From contig JACQCN010000156.1 of the NCBI GenBank assembly GCA_016201575.1, positions 1 through 8,216 of the forward strand: DNA of 8,216 bases, written 5' to 3'. The position numbers and the translations under genes are program-made. Position 1 is the first letter of the stretch. Each line of letters begins with the position of its first letter. Below the pieces are notes generated by a model, which saw only the letters and a list, made by a program, of their open reading frames with translations, did no database searches and had not been told where the DNA came from. Positions 1-5,995 of this stretch are shown here, in pieces. The DNA comes from Candidatus Rokuibacteriota bacterium (GTDB lineage Bacteria > Methylomirabilota > Methylomirabilia > Rokubacteriales > CSP1-6).

Positions 1-19
1 GTTAGTCATTCCCCGCACC

Positions 20-286
20 GTGGAAATCGAGGCTAGCCGAAGAGCGACTGAGGATCTGCGGCCCGAGTACAAGCGCTCCGATTTTGGGACGCTGGTTCGC
101 GGGAAGTACGCACGGCGGGTCATTGAAGCCACGAATGTAGTCGTCCTCGATCCGAAGGTCGCCAAGGCGTTCCCAAATGATCGTGCCGTCAACAAGGCGC
201 TGCGCGGGCTGCTTCGCGATCGCAAGTCCTCCGCTCGCCCAACTACCCGTTCAACACGGACGCGCCGCGAGCGGCGCGCCGGTTAA
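20..286 (+). CDS. small antitoxin-like protein in an integron gene cassette
   Basis: Small soluble protein of 88 codons from a GTG at 20. The core at residues 14-66 (RPEYKRSDFG, then LVRGKYA, then NVVVLDPKVAKAFPND and VNKALRGLL) resembles a widespread group of small proteins with an RGKYA motif and a C-terminal 'LDP-VAKAFP...VN-ALR-LL' block. Many of these sit beside toxin genes, so an antitoxin-like role is possible; no partner toxin is visible here. The Arg/Thr-rich tail after about residue 68 is encoded by the attC site at 237-299, and the TAA stop lies inside that site. Running into attC is common for cassette genes whose attC has no stop in its first simple site. No Shine-Dalgarno is visible before the GTG and the frame stays open to base 2, so the true start could lie outside the window. 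The coding call is fairly secure, the function weak. Confidence 0.6.
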   Translation: MEIEASRRATEDLRPEYKRSDFGTLVRGKYARRVIEATNVVVLDPKVAKAFPNDRAVNKALRGLLRDRKSSARPTTRSTRTRRERRAG

Positions 287-299
287 CGGTGCGTTGGGC
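237..299 (+). other. integron attC recombination site (63 bp)
   Basis: The site has all attC parts. The outer core sites are R'' GCCCAAC (237-243, matching RYYYAAC) and R' GTTGGGC (293-299, matching GTTRRRY), which are perfect reverse complements. Inside them, CGTTCAAC pairs with GTTAACG except for one extra C. Further in, CGGACGCGCCGC pairs with GCGGCGCGCCG except for one extra A. On the recombined bottom strand these extras are an unpaired G and T, the extrahelical bases by which integron integrases recognise the folded site. The recombination point would be between G293 and T294. No intI or attI is visible, and the genes downstream do not look like cassettes. This is therefore either the last cassette of an array extending leftward or a lone cassette. 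Confidence 0.85.
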
Positions 300-367
300 G
301 TCGTCCCCTCTGCGGTAGACCTGCCGACCGAGGTTCAAACTGAGACACCACCGGCCGGGTCGGCGAG

Positions 368-396
368 TTGACATTGCGCGCGGCCACAGCTAGAAT
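368..396 (+). promoter_or_regulatory. sigma70-type promoter for the hemerythrin gene
   Basis: A consensus -35 box TTGACA (368-373) is separated by exactly 17 bp from TAGAAT (391-396), one mismatch from TATAAT. Transcription would start near 402-405 and leave a leader of about 90 nt before the ATG at 492. In DNA this GC-rich such a match is unlikely by chance, and it lies in the only non-coding gap before the gene. Confidence 0.7.
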
Positions 397-403
397 CGGG
401 GAC

Positions 404-424
404 CGATATCGATATTCGATATTG
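404..424 (+). promoter_or_regulatory. candidate operator: three CGATAT repeats at the presumed transcription start
   Basis: CGATAT occurs three times in 19 bases (404-409, 410-415, 417-422). The first two form the perfect palindrome ATATCGATAT (406-415). The AT-rich block stands out from its GC-rich surroundings and overlaps the start site expected from the promoter at 368-396, which is where a repressor would act. The regulator is unknown; an Rrf2-type iron-sulfur or NO sensor would fit a hemerythrin gene, but that is speculation. Confidence 0.4.
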
Positions 425-491
425 TCAGGATCTTTTCGAGCGGCCGTGTACGATCGACGGGAGATACGGCCGAGAACAGGGGAAACGGGTC

Positions 492-1205
492 ATGAACCAC
501 GCCACCGCCGCAGAGCGTCGGAGTTTTCTGGGTGCCCTCCTGAGCATCGGCGCGCTCCTTTGGCCGCCCGCAGACTCGGCGCTCGCCGCCGAGCACGACG
601 GCGAGGGTCAGAGCCTGGAAGTGCCGCCCACCGAGGACCTGATGCGCGAGCATGGAGTGCTCGACCGCGTGCTCCTCATCTACGACGAGATCCTGTGGCG
701 GCGTCTGCTGCAGGGGCAGGAGTTCCCGCCGGAGGTACTGGCCAAGGCTGCCGGCATCGTGCGCCGCTTCATCGAGGATTACCACGAGAAGCTGGAGGAG
801 AAGCACCTCTTCCCCCGCTTCGAGCGAGCCGGGAAACTCGTCGGCCTGGTCGACGTGCTGCGGACGCAGCATGCCGCGGGACGGCGCCTGACGGACGACA
901 TCACACAGCGGGCCACCGCGGCGGCCATCAAGGACCCCACGGAGCGAGTGCGTCTGCGGGAAGCCCTGCGGCTGTTCGTGCGCATGTACCGTCCGCACGC
1001 GGCGCGCGAGGACACCGTGCTCTTCCCCGCCTTCCGGTCGCTGGTCTCGCCGCACGAGTTCGCCGCCCTCGGCGAGGAGTTCGAGGACCGCGAGCAGAAG
1101 CTGTTCGGAGAGAACGGCTTCGAGAAGATCGCGTCCCAGGTCGCGGAGCTCGAAAAGGAGCTGGGCATCCACGATCTCGCGACATTCACGCCGACCGTGT
1201 CATGA
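492..1205 (+). CDS. exported hemerythrin-domain protein (Tat-type signal)
   Basis: Protein of 237 aa. It begins with a twin-arginine-like signal: E-R-R-S-F-L-G at residues 8-14, a hydrophobic run to about 24, and likely cleavage after LALAA near residue 33. The rest is a four-helix hemerythrin/HHE-type domain with its expected metal ligands in order: H54 (REHG), H98 and E102 in an HxxxE pair, H127 (TQHAAGRRL), and H169 with E173 in a second HxxxE pair (RPHAARED). Such domains bind a di-iron centre and O2, and some members sense or handle NO or oxidants. Tat export of a folded, metal-loaded protein to the periplasm would make sense. The ATG is supported by AGGGGAA at 478-484, 7 nt upstream. 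The gene has its own promoter and appears monocistronic. The family is clear; the physiological role is unknown. Confidence 0.88.
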   Translation: MNHATAAERRSFLGALLSIGALLWPPADSALAAEHDGEGQSLEVPPTEDLMREHGVLDRVLLIYDEILWRRLLQGQEFPPEVLAKAAGIVRRFIEDYHEKLEEKHLFPRFERAGKLVGLVDVLRTQHAAGRRLTDDITQRATAAAIKDPTERVRLREALRLFVRMYRPHAAREDTVLFPAFRSLVSPHEFAALGEEFEDREQKLFGENGFEKIASQVAELEKELGIHDLATFTPTVS

Positions 1206-1300
1206 CGGGGTGTGTCCGAGAACCCGTCCTGCCCGCGTGGGGCTTCACGCAAGCGGGGCGCTGACGCGCCGGGCCGGCTCACGCCGCTCGTCCATTCGAC

Positions 1301-1580
1301 ATGATTCGCGACTTCCTCCTCGGCTTCGTCAGGGTCCACATCCTCCACCATGCGGCGCAAGAGCCCCTGTACGGACTCGCGATCATCCAGGAGCTGCGCC
1401 GCCACGGGTACGACCTCGGGGCCGGCACCCTCTACCCGGTTCTCCATGGCCTCGAGGAGGCCGGGTACCTGATCCACCAGCAGAGGACGGGGCCCTCCGC
1501 GACGCGCGCGGCCGGCGGGCGATGCCAGGCGCCCGCGGCGACGTCCCGCTGGATCCCGCTCGACGGCGGGCCCGCGGCGA
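1301..1580 (+). other. PadR-family winged-helix region, probably a frameshifted padR
   Basis: Residues 1-64 of the frame (MIRDFLLGFV, then YGLAIIQELRRHGYDL, then GTLYPVLHGLEEAGYL) are a typical short PadR regulator through its recognition helix, but the wing and C-terminal helix are missing in that frame. In the -1 frame from about 1480 the translation gives EDGALRDARGRRA, then RGDVPLDPARRRARG. These resemble the wing and the Arg-rich final helix of PadR proteins (pattern 'GRR-YRAT-RG--AL--ARR--REL'). The distance from 1301 to the chrA ATG at 1580 equals the length of such a regulator (about 95 aa). This suggests one or more indels in a padR gene that once overlapped chrA. The frame comparison rests on remembered family patterns and is not an alignment. 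Confidence 0.55.
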
Positions 1581-2752
1581 TGACCGGGCCGGGCGGCGAA
1601 CAGCGAGGGTCTCTGCGCGAGGTGGCCACGGTCTTCCTGAAGCTCGGCTTCATCGCCTTCGGCGGCCCTGCCGCGCACATCGCGATGATGCGCGACGAAG
1701 TGGTCCGACGCCGACGATGGGTCAGCGACCAGCGCTTTCTCGACCTTCTGGGCATGACCAACCTGATCCCGGGCCCGAACTCGACCGAGATGACCATACA
1801 CCTGGGCTATCTTCGCGCCGGCTGGCCTGGCCTGATCGCCGGCGGGGCGTGCTTCATCCTGCCGGCCATGCTGATCGTCCTCGCCCTCGCGTGGGCCTAC
1901 GTGCGGTACGGCTCCCTGCCCGAAGCGACGTGGCTGCTCTATGGCATCAAGCCCGTGATCATCGGGGTCGTCGTGCACGCGATGTGGGGGCTCCTGCGGG
2001 CCGGGGCAAGAGGCCCCCTCCTCGCGGCCGTCGGCGTCGCCGTCCTGGCGCTCTACCTGGTCGGGCTGAACGAGATCGCTCTGCTGTTCGGCGGCGCGCT
2101 CGCCGTGGCAGTCGTCGAGACGCTCCGTCGAGGCGGGCTCTCGGGGCTCAGGGGCGTGAGCCTGGTTCCCCTCGCCGGCCTCTCGCAGACGGCGATGGCG
2201 GGCGCCGCCACGCCGACCGCCTCGTTCGGCCTGAGCACCTTGTTCCTCACGTTTCTCAAGATCGGGTCGGTCCTCTACGGCAGCGGGTACGTTCTCCTCG
2301 CGTTCCTGCGGAACGACTTCGTGAATCGGCTGGGTTGGCTCACCGACCGGCAGTTGCTCGACAGCGTTGCGATAGGGCAGTTCACGCCGGGCCCCGTGTT
2401 TACCACCGCCACCTTCATCGGTTACCTCGTCGGAGGCTGGTCAGGCGCTGTCCTCGCCACCCTCGGCATCTTCCTCCCGTCGTTCGTCTTCGTGGCGTTG
2501 AGCCATCCGCTGGTGCCACTGGTGCGCAACCGACCCTGGGCGGCCGCGCTCCTCGACGGAGTCAACGTGTCCGCCCTCGCCTTGATGGCGGCCGTCACGT
2601 TGCAGCTCGCGCGAGCGGCCATCGTCGACTGGCTGACCGGAGCGCTTGCGCTCGTCGCGACCGTCGCGCTGATCCGGTTCAGGGTGAATTCCGCCTGGCT
2701 CGTCCTGGGGGGCGCCGCCGTCGGCTTCGCGTCCCGCCTCCTGGGCGGCTGA
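1301..2752 (+). CDS. chrA: chromate transporter ChrA, in frame with an N-terminal PadR-like domain
   Basis: Open frame of 483 codons. Residues 94-483 (ATG at 1580) match a full-length, two-domain ChrA of 390 aa, the family's usual size. The first CHR domain shows FLKLGFIAFGG (112-122) and IPGPNSTEM (156-164); the second shows FLTFLKIGS (about 315-323) and IGQFTPGPVFTTATFIGY (358-375). ChrA proteins are inner-membrane carriers that export chromate, with sulfate-linked transport suspected. Residues 1-64 are a PadR winged helix (see 1301-1580). Residues 65-93 are Ala/Gly/Arg-rich filler matching neither family. Either the two are fused, or a damaged padR precedes chrA and translation of ChrA starts at 1580, where ATGA would have been the padR/chrA overlap. 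I favour the second reading, since padR-chrA pairs are common as separate genes. No Shine-Dalgarno is evident before 1301. The ChrA identification is firm, the start is not. Confidence 0.85.
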   Translation: MIRDFLLGFVRVHILHHAAQEPLYGLAIIQELRRHGYDLGAGTLYPVLHGLEEAGYLIHQQRTGPSATRAAGGRCQAPAATSRWIPLDGGPAAMTGPGGEQRGSLREVATVFLKLGFIAFGGPAAHIAMMRDEVVRRRRWVSDQRFLDLLGMTNLIPGPNSTEMTIHLGYLRAGWPGLIAGGACFILPAMLIVLALAWAYVRYGSLPEATWLLYGIKPVIIGVVVHAMWGLLRAGARGPLLAAVGVAVLALYLVGLNEIALLFGGALAVAVVETLRRGGLSGLRGVSLVPLAGLSQTAMAGAATPTASFGLSTLFLTFLKIGSVLYGSGYVLLAFLRNDFVNRLGWLTDRQLLDSVAIGQFTPGPVFTTATFIGYLVGGWSGAVLATLGIFLPSFVFVALSHPLVPLVRNRPWAAALLDGVNVSALALMAAVTLQLARAAIVDWLTGALALVATVALIRFRVNSAWLVLGGAAVGFASRLLGG

Positions 2753-2770
2753 GCTCAGATGAGCCGGCCC
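2743..2770 (+). terminator. hairpin at the end of chrA
   Basis: GGGCGGCT (2743-2750) pairs with AGCC (2762-2765) and, after one bulged G, GCCC (2767-2770). This is an 8-bp stem straddling the chrA stop codon, and no T-run follows. It could be a weak or Rho-assisted terminator, or chance in GC-rich DNA. Confidence 0.25.
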
Positions 2771-2795
2771 GCGGCCAGTATGGCGCGCGTGGCAC

Positions 2796-3156
2796 TTGCG
2801 TACCATCGATGTCCGACTACCGACGATCGGTCGCGGCCGATACCTGTCACTCGTCGTCGCATTCTCGGTTCTGTGTTCCGTCACCACGGTCTTCGCCGGT
2901 CCCCCGTACGTCACGGATGATCCGGAACCTGTTGAGTATCAGGTGCAGAGTTCTTCCATACGACGCCCAAGGAGACCGGGGGACGCTCAATACGACGCCC
3001 AAGGAGACCGGGGGACGCTCAGAGATTGCGCTCACTTTCGGGCTCGTCATCGACCTGAGCTGCAGTCATCATGTCCTGGTTTCGGGCGGGCCTGTCATCC
3101 AGAGGTCCGGCGGGTCCCCAATCTACATCGGATATCTACTGACATTCGGGAAGTAG
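2796..3156 (+). pseudogene. remnant of an outer-membrane beta-barrel 'transporter' gene (internal deletion plus 32-bp duplication)
   Basis: Three fragments of one gene lie in three frames. From a TTG at 2796: a signal peptide (hydrophobic YLSLVVAFSVLC, cleavage likely after VFA) and the mature start GPPYVTDDPEPVEYQ. From 2948, shifted by two: EFFHTTPKETGGRS. From 2992, shifted again: TTPKETGGRS repeated, then EIALTFGLVIDLS, LVSGGPVIQ and IYIGYLLTFGK, ending at TAG 3154-3156. From memory these match the start, the TPKE-GG block and the final beta-strands of exported barrel proteins of about 250-300 aa annotated 'transporter' or MetA-pathway-like. The middle is missing, so a large deletion joined VEYQ to EFFH, and a 32-bp tandem duplication then broke the frame again. 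No functional product is expected. The family name is less certain than the pseudogene call. Confidence 0.65.
2958..3021 (+). repeat. perfect 32-bp tandem duplication
   Basis: Two identical, directly adjacent 32-bp copies (2958-2989 and 2990-3021), each beginning ATACGACGCCCAAGG and ending GGGGGACGCTCA. There is no spacer. Because 32 is not a multiple of three, the duplication shifts the frame of the barrel-protein remnant; both copies encode TTPKETGGRS in their own frames. This looks like recent replication slippage within a dead gene. Confidence 0.95.
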
Positions 3157-3337
3157 CCCGTGCGATTCGGTCATTCGAGGGGTTCCGACGCGAGCGCCTG
3201 GTCGACCTTCGCAACCAGTACGCAGACACTAGTTCATTGATCGCCGTGTCCGATCGGCGCCATCAGATCTTCTGATTCGACCCTCGCCCGAGTTCAGCGT
3301 ACGCTCGATTCCACAGACTGAGAAGGGAGGATAGCTT
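3157..3337 (+). promoter_or_regulatory. leader region of the dsrE-sqr operon
   Basis: Non-coding stretch of 181 bp between the pseudogene and the DsrE gene. It holds the perfect dyad ATCAGA-TCT-TCTGAT (3262-3276) about 60 bp upstream of the start codon, a possible operator or short hairpin. AAGGGAGG (3323-3330) lies 7 nt before the GTG at 3338 and decides that start. I see no convincing -35/-10 pair. Confidence 0.4.
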
Positions 3338-3688
3338 GTGAAGACACTGATCGTCCTCAACGATGCTGCCTATGGAAGCGAGCGCGCGTACAACGGCCTC
3401 CGCCTCGCGAACTCGCTGGCCCGGCACGAGGGCGTCGACCTGAAGCTGTTCTTGATCGGCGATGCCGTGAGCTGCGCCCGCAGCGGGCAGAAGGTCCCCC
3501 CCGGGTACTACAACATGGAAACGATGCTGCGGGCCCTGGCCAAGCGCGGGGCGAGCATCGGCGTCTGCGGGAGCTGCATCGACGCCCGGGGAATTAATGA
3601 GGTTGACCTGGTCGAGGGGGCACACCGCGGTTCGATGGAGGAGCTGACGGCGTGGACGCTCGATGCCGACAAGGTGATCCCCTTCTGA
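3338..3688 (+). CDS. DsrE-family sulfur-carrier-like protein
   Basis: Protein of 116 aa starting at GTG 3338 behind a strong Shine-Dalgarno (AAGGGAGG). It matches the DsrE/YchN-like fold: a beta-strand start MKTLIVLND, the YGSERAYNGLRLA block (12-24), a hydrophobic strand LKLFLIGDAV (35-44), and the diagnostic cysteine loop IGVCGSCIDARG with C77 and C80; C46 is a further cysteine. Members of this family bind or transfer sulfane sulfur on a conserved cysteine, and this one is probably cytoplasmic. It is followed after 10 nt by the SQR-like gene, clearly in one operon. It could receive persulfide sulfur from that enzyme or hold it for the persulfide-dioxygenase-like protein encoded at 5996. The family is clear, the substrate inferred. 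Confidence 0.85.
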   Translation: MKTLIVLNDAAYGSERAYNGLRLANSLARHEGVDLKLFLIGDAVSCARSGQKVPPGYYNMETMLRALAKRGASIGVCGSCIDARGINEVDLVEGAHRGSMEELTAWTLDADKVIPF

Positions 3689-3698
3689 GGAGCCAGTC

Positions 3699-4850
3699 AT
3701 GAGGGCAAGCGTGTTGATTCTCGGCGGCGGTGTCGGGGGACTCGTGGCCGCGAACGATCTGCGGAAGGCGCTCCCCGAGACCCATCGGGTGACGCTCGTG
3801 GATCGGCGGCCCGACTTCGTCTTCGCGCCCTCGCTCCTGTGGCTGATGACGGGCGGCCGTACCCTGGAGAACATTTCGCGCCCGCTGGCCAGGCTCGAGC
3901 GGAAGGGCATCGAGGTCATCGCCGGCGAGATCGAGCGGATCGATCCCGAGCGTCGGGAGGCCGTGGTCGCGGGTCGGCCTCTTGCCGCCGATCACCTGGT
4001 GATCGCCCTCGGAGCCGATCTCGATCCCGGCGCGGTGCCGAGCCTGGCCGGCGCCGGGCACAGCTTCTATGACGTCACCGGCGCCGAACGGCTGCGAGAC
4101 GCGCTGGCCGCGTTCACCGGCGGACGGCTGGTCGTGCTCACCGCAACACCGGCTTACAAGTGCCCCGCCGCGCCCTACGAGGCGGCGATGCTCCTCGAGC
4201 ACTACTGCCGCAAGCGGAAGATCCGCGAGCGGACGCAGATCGACCTGTATGCGGCGGAGGCGGGGCCGATGGGCGTGGCCGGGCCCGAAGTGTCGGCCGC
4301 GGTGCGGCAGATGGTCGAGGCGAAGCGAATCGGCTATCACCCCGAGCACCAGGTCGTCGAGGTCGACGCCGGGCAGCGTCGCCTCCGCTTCGCCAACGGG
4401 GTCCTGGCGGAGTACGACCTCCTCGCGTACGTGCCGCCCCACCGCGCTCCCGCCGTGCTGCGGGAGGCCGGGCTGCTGGGCAGCAGCGGCTGGATGACGG
4501 TTGACCGCCACACGCTCGAGACGAAGGCCGAACGGGTCTACGCGCTCGGGGACAGCGTGGGCATCCCGCTGGCCATGGGCAAGCCGTTGCCGAAGGCGGG
4601 CGTCTTCGCTCATCGGGAGGCCGAGGTGGTGGCCGCGAACATCGCCCGTGCCATCACCGGGAAGGGAAAGCCGAGCACGTTCGACGGCGAGGGCGAGTGC
4701 TTCATCGAGACGGGCGACGGCAAGGCGGGCTTCGGCAAGGGCAACTTCTACGCGGAGCCGGTGCCGAAGGTCACGATCCACAAACCCGGGCGCCACTGGC
4801 ACGCGGCAAAGGTCCTGTTCGAAAAGGACTGGCTGCGCCGCTGGTTCTGA
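3699..4850 (+). CDS. SQR/FCSD-like FAD-dependent pyridine-nucleotide-disulfide oxidoreductase
   Basis: Protein of 383 aa, somewhat shorter than typical sulfide:quinone reductases. The N-terminal FAD-binding motif is LILGGGVGGL (6-15) followed by an acidic strand end at VTLVD (31-35). The SQR cysteine region is YKCPAAPYE with C155; the second FAD contact is YALGDSVGIP (281-290); and C334 lies in GECFIETGDG, matching the position of the last redox cysteine of SQR. The C-terminus AKVLFEKDWLRRWF is amphipathic, as in SQRs that sit on the membrane. The third cysteine of classical SQR, expected near residue 122-127, is absent, so it may be one of the two-cysteine types, as in flavocytochrome c sulfide dehydrogenase. 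Expected reaction: sulfide oxidation to sulfane sulfur or persulfide with electrons to quinone. AGGAG at 3688-3692 sits 6 nt before the ATG and overlaps the stop of the DsrE gene. Confidence 0.85.
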   Translation: MRASVLILGGGVGGLVAANDLRKALPETHRVTLVDRRPDFVFAPSLLWLMTGGRTLENISRPLARLERKGIEVIAGEIERIDPERREAVVAGRPLAADHLVIALGADLDPGAVPSLAGAGHSFYDVTGAERLRDALAAFTGGRLVVLTATPAYKCPAAPYEAAMLLEHYCRKRKIRERTQIDLYAAEAGPMGVAGPEVSAAVRQMVEAKRIGYHPEHQVVEVDAGQRRLRFANGVLAEYDLLAYVPPHRAPAVLREAGLLGSSGWMTVDRHTLETKAERVYALGDSVGIPLAMGKPLPKAGVFAHREAEVVAANIARAITGKGKPSTFDGEGECFIETGDGKAGFGKGNFYAEPVPKVTIHKPGRHWHAAKVLFEKDWLRRWF

Positions 4851-4855
4851 CCGCA

Positions 4856-4901
4856 CGAGCCGGCGGCTCGCCCCGTGGGCGGGCGCCTTTCTGGTCGCCC
4901 G
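4856..4901. terminator. paired hairpins between convergent genes
   Basis: The 138-bp gap between the SQR-like gene and the convergent LysR gene holds two hairpins. The first is CGAGCC-GGC-GGCTCG (4856-4870), 6 bp, starting 6 nt after the SQR stop. The second is CGGGCGCC (4880-4887) with GG-T-CGCCCG (4893-4901), 8 bp with one bulge and a TTTCT loop. Neither has a clear T-run. They are placed to end transcription from either side. Nothing else is visible in the gap. Confidence 0.4.
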
Positions 4902-4988
4902 GGGAAGCCGCTCCTGACCGGGAGCCGGGCTCACCCCGCCTCTCGACCTCCTCCAGTCGCCAGATCGGAACCGATCGATCGAGCGTAC

Positions 4989-5894
4989 TCAGCGACGCGG
5001 CCGGCGACTCTGGGTCTCCGCGCCGAAGAAGTCGAGGAATGCGCGCTCCAGCGGGGACAACACCCGGCCTTCGTAGCGGATGACGTGGAAGTGACGCTGG
5101 ATGGCGATACCCTGGACGCGAACGGTTCTCAGCCGTCGGGCCGCCAGCTCGCTGCGGATCGCGTACTCGGAAACGAAGGCCACGCCCAGCCCGGCCAGCA
5201 CCCCCTGCTTGATCGCCTCCGTGTGCCCGAGCTCGAGGCGCGACCCCGGGCTGATCCCCGCGCGGTCGAGCGCCGTGTCGATCACTCGCCGCGTCGCGGA
5301 CCCTTCTTCCCGGACCAACAGGCATTCCTCGCGGAGGCGCTCGCCCGACACCGCGCGCCGGGCCGCCCACGGATGCTGTCGGGGAATGATGAGCACGATC
5401 CGGTCGAGGAGCCTCGCCTCCACGCAGGTCTCCTTGGCGTCGGACACGTGCCCGCCCACGATGCCCAGGTCCACCTCGGCCGCCCGGACCCGCTCCTCGA
5501 TCTCCCGGGTGTTGCCGATGTGGAGGGAGACCTCGGTCTTCGGATGCCGGGTCTTGAACCGGGCGAGCAGCCCGGGAAGCAGATAGATACCCGGCGTCGT
5601 GCTGGCGCCCAGCCGAAGGACGCCCCGTTCCAGCCCCCGCAGCTGTCCCATGGCCTCGCGCAGGCCCTGCACCATGGAGACGATGCGCTGGGCATACTCC
5701 TCGAGCAGCCGGCCCGCCTGCGTCAGCGCGATGGCCCGGCCGAGACGATCGAACACCCGGGCATCCAGCTCGCGCTCGAGCTCCTTGATCTGCTGCGAGA
5801 GCGCCGGCTGGCTGAGGGCGAGCTTCTCCGCGGCCCGGCGGAAGCTCTTCGCGCGGACGACGGCGAGGAAGCTCTGGAGCTGCCGGAAGGTCAT
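4989..5894 (-). CDS. LysR-family transcriptional regulator (CysL-like / selenium-associated type)
   Basis: Protein of 301 aa, the usual LysR length. The N-terminal winged helix-turn-helix covers residues 1-60 (FRQLQSFLAVVRAKSFRRAA, then LSQPALSQQIKELE, then FDRLGR). The co-inducer-binding domain begins near residue 91 with LRLGASTTPGIYLLPGLLARF and has the DLGIVGG strand. This opening resembles CysL, CbbR and the LysR group found with selenium-metabolism genes. On the minus strand AGGGGA (5900-5905) lies 5 nt upstream of the ATG. The gene is divergent from the persulfide-dioxygenase-like gene across about 100 bp, the classic LysR arrangement, so it probably controls that operon and itself. 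The inducer is unknown; a sulfur or selenium metabolite fits the neighbours. Confidence 0.88.
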   Translation of the reverse strand: MTFRQLQSFLAVVRAKSFRRAAEKLALSQPALSQQIKELERELDARVFDRLGRAIALTQAGRLLEEYAQRIVSMVQGLREAMGQLRGLERGVLRLGASTTPGIYLLPGLLARFKTRHPKTEVSLHIGNTREIEERVRAAEVDLGIVGGHVSDAKETCVEARLLDRIVLIIPRQHPWAARRAVSGERLREECLLVREEGSATRRVIDTALDRAGISPGSRLELGHTEAIKQGVLAGLGVAFVSEYAIRSELAARRLRTVRVQGIAIQRHFHVIRYEGRVLSPLERAFLDFFGAETQSRRPRR

Positions 5895-5995
5895 CCCGGT
5901 CCCCTGCGATAAGCATGCGCGATCAATCCGTTCATTTCATTCGATTGGACGCATATCACGCCGGTCGGTAGCGTTGCAACAGGAGGTGAACCCGG
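5895..5995. promoter_or_regulatory. divergent promoter region with LysR-type dyad
   Basis: Shared upstream region of the LysR gene and the MBL gene. An interrupted palindrome centred near 5935 has outer arms ATGCG (5915-5919) and CGCAT (5950-5954) and inner arms CAATC (5924-5928) and GATTG (5943-5947); the spacing of the inner arms is unequal (4 versus 2 nt). This is a reasonable LysR binding site. At the right end AGGAGGTGA (5981-5989) is a perfect Shine-Dalgarno for the ATG at 5996. No clear -35/-10 pair could be assigned for either direction. Confidence 0.45.

Noticed and set aside
1..7. GTTAGTC as a complete attC R' box
   Set aside because: It breaks the GTTRRRY consensus at the sixth base and the rest of the site would be outside the window, so it is mentioned only as a possibility.
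330..345. GGTTCAAACT resembling a tRNA T-loop
   Set aside because: No acceptor, D or anticodon arms can be drawn around it.
1235..1250. GCGTG/CACGC hairpin between the hemerythrin gene and padR as a terminator
   Set aside because: Only 5 bp with no T-run; indistinguishable from chance in GC-rich DNA.
779..1978. Minus-strand open frame of 399 codons
   Set aside because: Antisense shadow of the hemerythrin and chrA genes with no recognisable domain and shadow-type composition.
2958..3021. CRISPR-like 32-bp repeat
   Set aside because: Only two copies with no spacer between them, inside a former coding sequence.
1210..3156. Long open frame of 648 codons overlapping chrA
   Set aside because: It is Arg/Pro/Gly-rich and lies mostly in another frame of chrA. 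Only its last ~40 codons are real, as the C-terminal remnant of the barrel pseudogene.
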